Part shown: positions 22,153-34,943 of the stretch, piece by piece
How the letters are laid out: each line of letters opens with the position of its first letter
Numbering within the stretch: the stretch's first letter is position 1
DNA from: Euonymus europaeus
Taxonomy: Eukaryota > Streptophyta > Magnoliopsida > Celastrales > Celastraceae
NCBI GenBank assembly: GCA_963580455.1
Contig: OY756966.1
Span: 11,242,501 to 11,306,500 of the forward strand
Direction: 5' to 3'
DNA length: 64,000 bases
Made by a program: the position numbers and the translations under genes
The notes under the pieces: generated by a model
The model's input: only the letters and a program-made list of their open reading frames with translations
What the model was told of the DNA's origin: nothing
The model's database searches: none

Positions 22153-24300
22153 GTTCAACTCTCCCTATGGAGGAGAATTTAGCGGCTTTGTCCATTTGAG
22201 ATAGAAAGTTGGTGTTTTGGCATCGAAATAATATAGGGAGTTTTATACTCGTAAAATTTGACATAAAAGAACAATAAAAAAGTGTACACCGACAAACTTT
22301 GATTGTCCAAAATTGCTCAACTCTCTCGATGGAGGTGTTTTTAACAGTTTGGTCCAATTTAGAACGAAATTTGTTCTCTTTTCAACGAGACAATCTACGA
22401 AGCGAATACCAGTAAATCTGGACATAAAGCAACAATAAAAAGTGCATACCTATCAACTTTGACGATTCGGAATTACTCAACACTATCCATGAAGGCGATT
22501 TTAACGGTTTTGTCCATTTAGGAGCATGAGTTGATCTTTTGGCAACGAAACAATCAACGGAGCCCATAGTCATAAAATTTGACATAAAATAACAATGAAA
22601 AGTGTACGCCAACAAAATTTGATGGTTCGGAATTGCTCAATTCTCTCCATGGATGAGCTTTTAATAGTTTTGTCCATTTGCGATAAAAAGTTGCTCTTTT
22701 TGACAAGCAAACAATACATGAAGCGCATAATACCAGTAGTGAATTTGGACATAAAGCAACAATAAAAAGTGTACACCTATCAACTTTAATGGCTCGGATT
22801 GCTCAACTCTCTCCATGGGGGAGCTTTCTTACTATTTTGTCCATTTGGAAACGAAACAATCTACAAAGTCCATACTCGTAAAATTTGACGTTAAAGAACA
22901 ATAAAAGGGGCACACCGACAACCTTTGATGGTTCAAAGTTGATCAACGTTCTCGACAGAGGTGCCTTTAACGGTTGCCTCAAATTAAGAAGGAAAGTTGT
23001 TCTTTTAGCAGCAAAACAATCTACGAAGCGAAAGCTAGTAAATTTGGACATAAAACAACAATAAAAAGTGCACACCTATCAAGTTTGATGATGGTTCGGA
23101 ATTGCTCAAGTCTCACCATGTTAGGGGTTTTGTCCATTTGAGATAGAAAGTTGGTCTTTCGGCATCGAAACAATCTACGAAGCCTATATTCCTGAGATTT
23201 GACATCAAATCACAATGAAAAGTGTACGCCGACCAACTTCGATGGTTCGGAATAGCTCAACTCTCTCCATGGACGAACTATTAACGGTTTTGCCCATTCG
23301 GGAACGAAGGTTGGTCTTTTGGCAACGAAACAATCAATGGAGCCTATAGTCGTAAAATTTGACATAAAATAACAACGAAAAATGTACACCGACCGACTTT
23401 GATGTTTCGGAATCGCTCAACTCTCTCCATGGAGGGGCTTTTAACGGTTTTCTTCTCCATTTGAGATCGAAAGTTGGTCTTTTTTGGCAAAGACACGATA
23501 AATGAATCGCACGCTAGTAAATTTGGACATAAAGCAACAATAAAAAAATTGTACACCTATCGGCTTTGATGGCTCGGATTGCTCAACTCTGTCCATGGAG
23601 GAGCTTTTAAAGGTGTTGTCCATTTGAGATCGACAGTTGGTCTTTTTGACAACGAAACAATCTAAGAAGCGTAAATTTACACATAAAGCAACAATAAAAA
23701 GCGTACACATATCAACTTTGATGTTTCGGAAATGCTCAACTCTCTCTATGGAGAAGCTTTTAACAGTTTTGTCCATTTGACATAGAATGTTCGTCTTTTG
23801 GCATCGAAATAATCTAGGGAGCTTATACTCGTAAAATTTGACATAAAAGAACAATAAAAAGTGTACACCGATCCACTTTGATGGTCCAAAATTGCTCAAC
23901 TCTCTCGATGACGGTGTTTTTAACAGTTTTGTCCAATTTAGAACGAAATTCGTTCTCTTGACAACGACACAATCTAAGAAGCAATAATACTCATAAGTTC
24001 CACATAAAGCAACGATAAAAAGTGCTTACCTATCAAATTTGATGGTTCAGAATTGCTCAACTCTCTTCATGGAGGAGCTCCTAACGGAGTCTATACATGT
24101 AAAATTGGACATAAAAGAATAATAAATGGTGTACACCGACCAACTTCGATGGTTCGAGATTACTCAACATTCTCGATAGAGGGTACTTCGAACGGGCTAT
24201 TCTTTTGACAGCCAAACAAACTACGAAGCGAACGCTAGTAAGCTTGGACATAAAGCAACAATAAAAGGTGTGAACCTATCAACTTTGATAACTGAGAATT
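22153..24300. repeat. HOR copy H9 (2148 bp; m12 missing, m14 shortened)
   Basis: The m11 anchor (23734) is followed 160 bp later by the m13 anchor (23894), so one monomer has been removed in register. In m14, m12-type text (ggaggagctcctaacgg) joins m14-type text (agtctatac) near 24083-24087, with about 54 bp missing. Confidence 0.94.
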
Positions 24301-26662
24301 GTTCAACTCTCCCTATGGAGGAGAATTTAGCGGCTTTGTCCATTTGAGATAGAAAGTTGGTGTTTTGGCATCGAAATAATCTAGGGAGCTTTATACTCGT
24401 AAAATTTGACATAAAAAAACAATAAAAAAGTGTACACCGACAAACTTTGATGGTCCAAAATTGCTCAACTCTCTCGATGGAGGTGTTTCTAACAGTTTGG
24501 TCCAATTTAGAACGAAATTTGTTCTCTTTTCAACGAGACAATCTACGAAGCGAATACTAGTAAATATTTACATAAAGGGACAATAAAAAGTGCATACCTA
24601 TCAACTTTGACGATTCGGAATTACTCAACACTATCCATGGAGGCGATTTTAGCGGTTTTGTCCATTTAGGAGCATGAGTTGGTCTTTTGGCAACGAAACA
24701 ATCAACGGAGCCCATAGTCACAAAATTTGACATAAAATAACAATGAAAAGTGTACGCCGACAAAATTTGATGGTTTGGAATTGCTCACTTCTCTCCATGG
24801 ATGAGCTTGTAACGGTTTTGTCCATTTGGGATCGAAAGTTGCTCTTTTTGACAAGGACACAATACATGAAGCGCATAATACCAGTAGTGAATTTGGACAA
24901 AAATCAAGAATAAAAACTATACACCTATCAACTTTAATGGCTCGGATTGCTCAACTCGCTTCATGGGGGAGCTTTCTTACGATTTTGTACATTTGGAAAC
25001 GAAACAATCTACAAAGTCCATACTCGTAAAATTTGACGTTAAAGAACAATAAAATGGGCACACCGACAACCTTTGATGGTTCGAAGTTGATCAACTCTCT
25101 CGACAGAGGTGCCTTTAACGGTTTCGTCCAATTAAGAAGGAAAGTTGTTCTTTTAGCAGCAAAATAATCTATGAAGCGAACGCTAGTAAATTTGGACATA
25201 AAGCAACAATAAAAAGTGCACACCTATCAAGTTCGATGATGGTTCGGAATTGCTCAAGTCTCTCCATGTTAAGGGTTTTGTCCATTTGAGTTAGAAAGTT
25301 GGCCTTTCGGCATCGAAACACTCTACGAAGCCTATATTCCAGAGATTTGACATCAAATCACAATGAAAAGTTTACGCCGACCAAATTCGACGGTTCGGAA
25401 TAGCTCAACTCTCTCCATGGACGAACTATTAACGGTTTTGCCCATTCCGGAACGAAAGCTGGTCTTTTGGCAACGAAACAATCAATGGAGCCTATAGTCG
25501 TAAAATTTAACATAAAATAACAACGAAAAGTGTACACCGACGGACTTTGATGTTTCGAAATCGCTCAACTCTCTCCATGGAGGGCTTTTAACGGTTTTCT
25601 TCTCCATTTGAGATCGAAAGTTGGTCTTTTTCGGCAAAGAAACGATAAATGAAGCGCATGCTAGTAAATTTGGACATAAAACAACAATAAAAGAGTGTAC
25701 ACCTATCGGCTTTGATGGCTCGGATTGCTCAACTCTGTCCATGGAGGGGCTTTTAAAGGTGTTGTCCATTTGAGATCGACAGTTGGTCTTTTTAACAACG
25801 AAACAATCTAAGAAGCGTAAACTTACATATAAAGCAACAATAAAAAGCGTACACATATCAACTTTGATGTTTCGGAAATGCTCAACTCTCTCTATGAAGA
25901 AGCTTTTAACAGTTTTGTCCATTTGACATAGAATGTTGGTCTTTTGGCATCGAAACAATCTATGAGGCCTCTATAGTCGTAAAATTTGATATAAAATAAC
26001 AATAAAAAGTGAAAACCTATCAACTTCGATGCTTCGAAATTGCTCAACTCTCTTCATGGAGGAGCTCCTAACGGTTTTGTCGATTTGAGTTAGAAAGTTG
26101 TTGTTTTGGCATCGAAATAATCTATGGAGCTTATACTCGTAAAATTTGACATAAAAGAACAATAAAAAGTGTACAACGATCCACTTTGATGGTCCAAAAT
26201 TGCTCAACTCTCTCGATGACGGTGTTTTTAACAGTTTTGTCCAATTTAGAACGAAATTCGTTCTCTTGACAACGACACAATCTAAGAAGCAATAATACTC
26301 GTAAGTTCCACATAAAGCAACGATAAAAAGTGCGTACCTATCAAATTTGATGGTTCGGAATTGCTCAAATCTCTCCGTGGAGGAGCTTCTTTAAGGTTTT
26401 GTCCATTTGGGAACGAAAGTTGGTATTTTGGCAACGAAACAGTCTACGGAGTCTATACTCGTAAAATTGGACATAAAAGAACAATAAATGGTGTACACCG
26501 ACCAACTTTGATGGTTCGAGATTGCTCAACATTCTCGATAGAGGGTGCTTCGAACGGGCTGTTCTTTTGACAGCCAAACAAACTACGAAGCGAACGCTAG
26601 TAAGCTTGGACATAAAGCAACAATAAAAGGTTCACACCTATCAATTTTGATAACTGAGAATT
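24301..26662. repeat. HOR copy H10 (complete, 2362 bp)
   Basis: Full m1-m15 order with no large change. Its m1 starts with ttgttcaactctccc, the form shared by later copies. Confidence 0.93.
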
Positions 26663-26846
26663 GTTCAACTCTCCCTATGGAGGAGAATTTAGCGGCTTTG
26701 TCCATTTGAGATAGAAAGTTGGTGTTTTGGCATCAAAATAATCTAGGGAGCTTTATACTCATAAAATTTGACATAAAGGAACAATAAAAAAGTGTACACC
26801 GACAAACTTTGATGGTCCAAAATTGCTCAACTCTCTCGATGGAGGT

Positions 26847-26851
26847 GTTTT
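26847..26851. repeat. Target-site duplication GTTTT, left copy
   Basis: The 5 bp before the element match the 5 bp after it (29036-29040). Removing the element and one copy restores the normal m2 text ggaggtgtttttaacag. Confidence 0.9.
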
Positions 26852-29035
26852 TGTCACGCCTAATTTCCGGAGACGCGACTGGGTGCTCTCTCCGCACCCT
26901 TCCTAGGTCACTAGTGTGAACATTGGGGTTTAACCGGAAATCCGGCGGCACCTCCCCGTATATCGGAGAGTGCCCACCTGCATTAGAAACGCAGCAACAA
27001 CAACATCACACTAGCAACCTAGCAAACATAGGCCTCGGGCCTCAACAACATGCAATCCTGACCCTAGGCCTCAGGCCATCCACTACCAGCATGCACAAAC
27101 TGATGGTATCACATATAAATCCACACACATATTCTTAAATCATCGAATATAACTATAATTCAACATCCACATCTACATGATGCACAACCGTGCCAAATAG
27201 TTATAATCTCTCAACATAGATATACTACATACACCCACATGCATAGAGTATATCTCTAGCACCCAACCTATCCAGGGCCATCCATGTCACGTCCCGCTCA
27301 CTGATCCGTACCACCGGTACCCGTACCAGTATCTCCTGTGGAAGGAAAACAAATAAAGGAGTGAGTTAGAAGCTCAGTAGGGTAAGGAAATACACATTGT
27401 TATAGGCAGAATCAAAAGGGAGTAATGCAACAATATGTACCTACCACATGAACGTATACTCAACAAAATCACATCAACATTTACCCGGATAACCCTCTCG
27501 GTGCACAACAAGCACAATAACATTGCAACCCAATGAATATTGCACGGGAGCAAGCTCATCACAACCAACCACTCCTAGGATCATCCGGTTGCGTGAACCT
27601 ATCAAGCCCGCACCCCACAAGGCAAGCCACTCTCGAACTCGCCCCTAGTGCGTTATCCCACATGGGGTTCACGTGACTTGGTGATAACAACCTTCACCTT
27701 GCCATCCTCCCATGTGGCTTTCAAGTAACCTAAAGGTTCCCGAGTCCATACTCGAGTCCCCCATGCATCTCTAATGCATTATGACATGTCATGCCGAATA
27801 GATAAGTATATATGGAAATCCTATATATCTTACATAACTACCATGATGCATGAACGGAAAATCACTACGTGTCCGTAAATGACGGAACACGAATCGGGTC
27901 ATGCAACATTCAACATCAACAATAATTCACACTAGGCTCGTTTCCCCTTAGAAGCAATTAAGGCGGAAACACAAACAATGGCGACCAATGAAGAATAGGA
28001 ACGCTATTTAGGCAACAATAACGAATGTTAGATAGAAAGGTTGGAAATCCCCTACCTCGTTCCGAGCCAACACACAATTTCTCAAACTTAGGGTTTTAAC
28101 CCTTGGTTCTCCCAACCTATCGATTCACATCAAATAGCACTCATACAATTAATCCAAAAATTCCATATTATAATATGAATCACAATTTAATCAACAAAAT
28201 TATAACACTTACTTTCTCTCTCTAGAAATTCCTCTAAAAATCTTCAATCTCAACCCAAGCTTAAATCATCTCCAAATCATGAATCAATCTACATATACAT
28301 CCAAAATCAACCTAGGATTAACATATCTAACCCATAGAAATCAACTCTAACCAAAACTAACAAGATCTACTCAAAACCCTAGAAAAGGAAAAATGAACAA
28401 TCTTACCTCCAAGGCTTGAATCTTCCTTGAATCCTCTCTAAATCTCCAAACCAAGCTTTAATCTCCAAGAAATCACCTCAAACACACTTCTCTCTCCAGA
28501 ATCGTCGCTCTCTCTCTCTCTAGAACTGAAACATATCAGAAAAATGTCTAAAATGACTCGTTGGAGCCTTTTGAAAAACACGGGTAGCGCCTAGGCGCCT
28601 GACCTATTGAAATTTCTCCCTGGCGAGCTGCTCTTGGCGGAAATCCTGGCCGTGCGCGATTTCCACGCCCAGGCAGGATGCGCCTAGGCGGGCGCCCCTG
28701 CGCCTACTCCACAATTGCCCGCCCACTGGACTGGGCGCTGCGCCTAGGCGCCCTGGGCTGCGCCAAGTCCAGTGTCTCCTCCTTTGGACTTCAACATCGT
28801 CCCTGCATCTGCTGGATTAGGCGCCTCTAGGAGCACCTCTGCACACGCCTAGGCGCACACCGCCTAGGCGTGTTACTCGGGCGCCTAGGCGCCCCAGCTT
28901 CTTCTGGTGCTCTTCATTTCCAGCCCCCAATGGACTAGGCGCAGCGCCTAGGCGCCCCCTGGTGCGCCTAGTCCAGTTTTTCCCTTTGTGAAAAACTCAA
29001 AAATCAGAAAAAAAAATTTGGGTCGGGGTTTTACA
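26852..29035 (-). mobile_element. 2184-bp solo LTR-like element (TG...CA)
   Basis: This non-satellite block begins TGTCACGCC and ends TTTTACA, is bounded by a 5-bp direct duplication (GTTTT) and has no coding frame. It has no internal domain, so a solo LTR left by LTR-LTR recombination fits best; a non-coding non-autonomous element is the alternative. Such long LTRs beginning TGTCACG or TGTAAAACCCC are seen in plant Ty3/gypsy elements, but I cannot assign a lineage. Minus orientation is tentative: on that strand a GC-rich U3-like part is followed by a GA-rich leader-like part and later by a splice-acceptor-like TTTTCCTTCCACAG ending at 27336. The block also holds a CT run (about 28508-28520) and a palindrome-rich GC cluster (28588-28954). 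Confidence 0.85.
28588..28954. repeat. Cluster of seven cgcctaggcg palindromes
   Basis: The perfect 10-bp palindrome cgcctaggcg occurs at 28588, 28681, 28741, 28846, 28861, 28882 and 28945. Several copies extend to the 12-bp palindrome gcgcctaggcgc. Degenerate copies such as ggcgcctctagg lie between them. The surrounding ~400 bp is strikingly GC-rich compared with the rest of the window. Confidence 0.92.
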
Positions 29036-29040
29036 GTTTT
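29036..29040. repeat. Target-site duplication GTTTT, right copy
   Basis: This is the second copy of the 5-bp target duplication. It is followed by taacagtttggtcc, the normal continuation of m2. Confidence 0.9.
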
Positions 29041-30775
29041 TAACAGTTTGGTCCAATTTAGAACGAAATTTGTTCTCTATTCAACGAGACAATCTACGAA
29101 GCGAATTCTAGTAAATCTGGACATAAAGCGACAATAAAAAGTGCATACCTATCAACTTTGACGATTCGGAATTACTCAACACTATCCATGGAGGCGATTT
29201 TAACGGTTTTGTCCATTTAGGAGCATGAGTTGGTCCTTTGGCAACGAAAATTAAGAAGGAAAGTTGTTCTTTTAGCAACAAAATAATCTACGAAGCGAAC
29301 GATATTAAATTTTGACATAAAGCAACAATAAAAAGTGCACACCTATCAAGTTTGATGATGGTTCGAAATCACTCAAGTTTCTCCATGTTAAGGGCTTTGT
29401 CCATTTGAGATGGAAAGTTGGTCTTTCGGCATCGAAACAATCTACGAAGCATATTTTTCTGAGATTTGACATCAAATCACAATGAAAAGTGTACGCCGAC
29501 CAACTTCGACGGTTCGGAATTGCTCAACTCTCTCCATGGATGAAGTATTAACGGTTTTGCCCATTCGGGAACGAAAGTTGGTCTTTTGGCAACGAAACAA
29601 TCAATGGAGCCTATAGTCGTAAAATTTGACATAAAATAACAACGAAAAGTGTACACCGACCGACTTTGATGTTTCGGAATCGCTCAACTCTCTCCATGGA
29701 GGAGCTTTTCACGGTTTTCTTCTCCATTTGAGATCAAAAGTTGGTCTTTTTCGGCAAAGAAACGATAAATGAAACGCATGCTAGTAAATTTGGACATAAA
29801 GCAACAATAAAAGAGTGTACACCTATCAGCTTTGATGGATCGGATTGCTGAACTCTGTCCATAGAGAAGCTTTTAATGGTGTTGTCCATTTGAGATCGAC
29901 AGTTGGTCTTTTTGACAACAAAACAATCTAAGAAGCGTAAATTTACACATAAAGCAACAGTAAAAAGCGTACACATATCAACTTTGATGTTTCGGAAATG
30001 CTCAACTCTCTCTATGGAGAAACTTTTAACAGTTTTGTCCATTTGACATAGAATGTTGGTCTTTTGGCATCGAAACAATCTATGAGGCCTATAGTCGTAA
30101 AATTTGATATAAAATAACAAAAAAAAGTGAAAACCTATCAACTTCGATGCTTCGGAATTGCTCAACTCTCTTCATGGAGGGGCTCCTAACGGTTTTGTCC
30201 ATTTGAGATAGAAAGTTGTTGTTTTGGCATCGAAATAATCTGGGGAGCTTATACTCGTAAAATTTGACATAAAAGAACAATAAAAAGTGTACACCGATCC
30301 ACTTTGATGGTCCAAAATTGCTCAACTCTCTCGATGACGGTGTTTTTAACAGTTTTGTCCAATTTAGAACGAAATTCGTTCTCTTGACAATGAAACAATC
30401 TAAGAAGCAATAATTCTCGTATGTTCCACATAAAGCAACGATAAAAAGTGCGTACCTATCGAATTTGATGGTTCGGAATTGCTCAACTCTCTCCGTGGAG
30501 GAGCTTCTTTAAGGTTTTGTCCATTTGGGAACGAAAGTTGGTATTTTCCCAACGAAACAATCTACGGAGTCTATACTCGTGAAATTGGACATAAAAGAAC
30601 AATAAATGGTGTACACCGACCAACTTTGATGGTTCGAGATTGCTCAACATTCTCGATAGAGGGTGCTTCGAACGGGCTGTTCTTTTGACAGCCAAACAAA
30701 CTACGAAGCGAACGCAGCCTGGACATAAAGCAACAGTAAAAGGTTCACACCTATCAACTTTGATAACTGAGAATT

Positions 30776-32892
30776 GTTCAACTCTCCCTATGGGGAGAAT
30801 TTAGCGGTTTTGTCCATTTGAGATAGAAAGTTGGTGTTTTGGCATCGAAATAATCTAGGGAGCTTTATACTCGTAAAATTTGACATAAAAGAACAATAAA
30901 AAAGTGTACACCGACGAACTTTGATGGTGCAAAATTGCTCAACTCTCTCGATGGAGGTGTTTTTAACAGTTTGGTCCAATTTAGAACGAAATTTGTTCTC
31001 TTTTCAACGAGACAATCTACGAAGCGAATACTAGTAAATCTGGACATAAAGAGACAATAAAAAGTGCGTACCTATCAACTTTGTCAATTCGGAATTACTC
31101 AACACTATCCATGGAGGCGATTTTAACGATTTTGTCCATTTTGCAGCATGAGTTGGTCTTTTGGCAACGAAACAATCAACGGAGCCCATAGTCGTAAAAT
31201 TTGACATAAAATGACAATGAAAAGTGTACGCCGACAAAATTTGATGGTTCGGAATTGCTCAATTCTCTCCATGGATGAGCTTGTAACGGTTTTGTCCATT
31301 TGGGATCGAAAGTTGCTCTTTTTAACAAGGAAACAATACATGAAGAGCATAATACCAGTAGTGAATTTGGACATAAAACAACAATAAAAAGTGTACACCT
31401 ATCAACTTTAATGGCTCGGATTGCTCAACTCTCTCCATGGGGGGAGCTTTCTTAAGGATTTGTCCATTTGGAAACGAAACAATCTACAAAGTCCATACTC
31501 GTAAAATTTGACGTTAAAGAACAACAAAAGGGGCACACCGACAACTTTTGATGGTTCGAAATTGATCAACTCTCTCGACAGAGGTGCGTTTAACGGTTTC
31601 GTCCAATTAAGAAGAAAGGTTGTCCTTTTAGCAGCAAAATAATCTATGAAGCGAACGCTAGTAAATTTGGACATAAAGGGTTCTGTCCATTTGAGATAGA
31701 AAGCTGGTCTTCCGGCATCGAAAGAATCTACGAAGCCTATATTCCTGAGATTTGACATCAAATCACAATGAAAAGTGTATGCCGACCAACTTCGACGGTT
31801 CGGAATAGCTCAACTCTCTCCATGGACGAACTATTAACGGTTTTGCCCATTCAAGAACGAAAGTTGGTCTTTTGGCAACGAAACAATCAATGGAGCCTAT
31901 AGTCGTAAAATTTGACATAAAATAACAACGAAAAATGTACACCGACCGACTTTGATGTTTCAGAATCGCTCAACTCTCTCCATGGAGGGGCTTTTAACGG
32001 TTTTCTTCTTCATTTGAGATCGAAAGTTGATCTTTTTCTTCAAAGAAACGATAAATGAAGCGCATGCTAGTAAATTTGGACATAAAGCAACAATAAAAGA
32101 GTGTACACCTATCAATTTTGATGGCTCGGATTGCTCAACTCTGTCCATGGAGGAGCTTTTAAAGGTGTTGTCCATTTGAGATCGACAGTTGGTCTTTTTG
32201 ACAACGAAACAATCTTAGAAGCGTAAATTTTCACATAAAGCAACAATAAAAAGCGTACACATATCAACTTTGATGTTTCGGAAATGCTCAACTCTCTCTA
32301 TGGAGAAGCTTTTAACAGTTTTGTCCATTTGATATAGAATGTTGGTCTTTTGGCATCGAAACAATCTATGAGGCCTATAGTCGTAAAATTTGATATAAAA
32401 TAACAATAAAAAGTGAAAACCTATCAACTTCGATGCTTCGGAATTGCTCAACTCTCTTCATGGAGGAGCTCCTAACGGTTTTGTCCATTTAAGATAGAAA
32501 GTTGTTGTTTTGGCATCGAAATAATCTAGGGAGCTTATACTCGTAAAATTTGACATAAAAGAACAATAAAAAGTGTACACCGATCCACTTTGATGGTCCA
32601 AAATTGCTCAACTCTCTCTTGACAACGACACATTCTAAGAAGCAATAATACTCGTAAGTTCCACAAAAAGAAACGATAAAAAGTGCGTACCTATCAAATT
32701 TGATGGTTCGGATTTGCTCAACTCTCTCTGTGGAGGAGCTTCTTTAAGGTTTTGTCCATTTGGGAACGAAAGTTGGTATTTTTGGCAACAAAACAATCAA
32801 CGGAGTCTATACTCGTAAAATTGGACATAAAAGAACAATAAATGGTGTACACCGACCAACTTTGACGGTTCGAGATTGCTCAACATTCTCGA
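30776..32892. repeat. HOR copy H12 (shortened at m7, m13 and m15)
   Basis: Anchors run m1 30776, m2 30937, m3 31097, m4 31257, m5 31423, m6 31564, m8 31808, m9 31968, m10 32133, m11 32286, m12 32446, m13 32606, m14 32716 and m15 32878. About 77 bp including the m7 anchor is missing near 31678, and about 50 bp of m13 near 32615-32620. m15 breaks off after about 15 bp. Confidence 0.92.
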
Positions 32893-34943
32893 TTGAATTT
32901 CTCAACTCTCTCGATTGAGGTGTTTTTAACGGTTTGGTCCAATTTAGAATGAAATTTGTTCTCTTTTCAACGAGACAATCTACGAAGCGAATACTAGTAA
33001 ATCTGGACATAAAGCGACAATAAAAAGTGCATACCTATCAACTTTGACGATTCTAAATTACTCAACACAATCCATGGAGCCAATTTTAACGGCTTTGTCC
33101 ATTTAGGAGCATGAGTTGGTCCTTTGGCAACGAAACAATCAATGGAGCCCATAGTCTTAAAATTTGTCATAAAATAACAATGAAAAGTGTACGCCGACAA
33201 AATTTGACGGTTCGGAATTGCTCAATTCTCTCCATGGATGAGCTTGTAACGGTTTTGTCCATTTGGGATCGAAAGTTGCTCTTTTTGACAGGAAAACAAT
33301 ACATGAAGCGCATAATTCCAGTAGTGAATTTGGACATAAAGCAACAATAAAAAGTGTACACCTATCAACTTTAATGGCTCGGATTGCTCAACTCTCTCCG
33401 TGGGGTAGCTTTCTTACGATTTTGTCCATTTGGAAACGAAACAATCTACAAAGTCCATACTCGTAAAATTTGACGTTAAAGAACAATAAAAGGGGCACAC
33501 CGACAACCTTTGATGGTTCAAAATTGATCAACTCTCTCGACAGAGGTGCCTTTAACGGTTTCGTCCAATTAAGAAGAAAAGTTGTTCTTTTAGCAGCAAA
33601 ATAATCTACGAAGCGAACGCTAGTAAATTTGGACATAAAGCAACAATAAAAAGTTCACACTTATCAAGTTTGATGATGGTTCGGAATTGCTCGCTCAAGT
33701 CTCTCCATGTCAAAGGGTTTTGTCCATTTGAGATAGAAAGTTGGTCTTTCGGCATCGAAACAATCTACGAAGCCTATATTCCTGAGATTTGACATCAATT
33801 CACAATGAAAAGTGTACGCCGACCAACTTCGACGGTTCGGAATTGCTCAACTCTCTCCATGGAGGGGCTTCTAACGGTTTTCTTCTCCATTTGAGATCGA
33901 AAGTTGGTCTTTTTTTGCAAAGAAATAATAAATGAAGCGCATGCTAGTAAATTTGGACATAAAGCAACAATAAAAGAGTGTACACCTATCAGCTTTAATG
34001 GCTCGGATTGCTCAACTCTGTCCTTGGAGGAGCTTTTAAAGGTGTTGTCCATTTGAGATCGACAGTTGGTCTTTTTGACAACGAAACAATCTAAGAAGCG
34101 TAAATTTACACATAAAGCAACAATAAAAAGCGTACACATATGAACTTTGATGTTTCGGAAATGCTCAACTCTCTCTATGGAGAAGCTTTTAAAAGTTTTG
34201 TCCATTTGACATAGAATGTTGGTCTTTTGGCATCGAAACAATCTATGAGGCCTATAGTCGTAAAATTTGATATAAAATAACAAAAAAAAGTGAAAACCTA
34301 TCAACTTCGATGCTTCGGAATTGCTCAACTCTCTTTATGGAGGAGCTCCTAACGGTTTTGTCCATTTGAGATAGAAAGTTTTTGTTTTGGCATCGAAATA
34401 ATCTACGGAGCTTATACTCGTAAAATTTGACATAACAGAACAATAAAAAGTGTATACCGATCCACTTTGATGGTCCAAAATTGCTCAACTCTCTCGATGA
34501 CGGTGTTTTTAACAGTTTTGACCAATTTAGAACGAAATTCGTTCTCTTGACAATGACACAATCTAAGAAGCAATAATACTCGTAAGTTCCACATAAAGCA
34601 ACGATAAAAAGTGCGTACCTATCGAATTTGATGATTCAGAATTACTCAAGTCTCTCCGAAGAGGAGTTTCTTTAAGTTTTTGTCCATTTGGGAACGAAAG
34701 TTGGTATTTTTGAAACGAAACAATCTACGGAGTCTATACTCGTAAAATTGGACATAAGAGAACAATAAATGTTGTACACCGACCAACTTTGATGGTTCGA
34801 GATTGCTCAACATTCTCAATAGAGGGTGCTTCGAACGGGCTTTTCTTTTGACAGCCAAACAAACTACGAAGCGAACGCTAGTAAGCTTGGACATACAGCA
34901 ACAATAAAAGGTTCACACCTATCAACTTTGATAACTGAGAATT
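32893..34943. repeat. HOR copy H13 (no m1; m8 fused to m9)
   Basis: The copy starts directly in m2 (anchor 32900), because the end of the preceding m15 and all of m1 are missing. An m8-type left flank (gtgtacgccgaccaacttcg) leads at the 33845 anchor into an m9 body (ggaggggcttctaacgg), so one full monomer is lost there. The m7 anchor has a 4-bp local duplication (gctcgctcaag). Confidence 0.92.

Larger units (their letters stand above)
21811..26851. repeat. Satellite array, segment 2 (H8 end to H11 start)
   Basis: The satellite resumes at the spacer just before m14 and runs through H9 and H10 into m2 of H11, where a TG...CA element is inserted. H9 lacks one monomer (m12) and about 54 bp of m14. 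No gene is present. Monomer order and phase are otherwise the same as in segment 1. Confidence 0.96.
26663..30775. repeat. HOR copy H11 (interrupted by a 2.2-kb element; m4-m5 missing)
   Basis: m1 is at 26663 and m2 at 26825. m2 is split by the TG...CA element at 26852-29035. After m3 (29174), the body of m3 joins the body of m6 at about 29248-29251 (gcaacgaaaattaagaagg), removing about 432 bp that includes m4 and m5. m7-m15 follow normally. Confidence 0.93.

Noticed and set aside
27374..27568. 64-residue minus-strand frame inside the 2.2-kb LTR-like element
   Set aside because: It is short, has no recognisable domain, and lies in a block whose ends and duplication identify it as an LTR.
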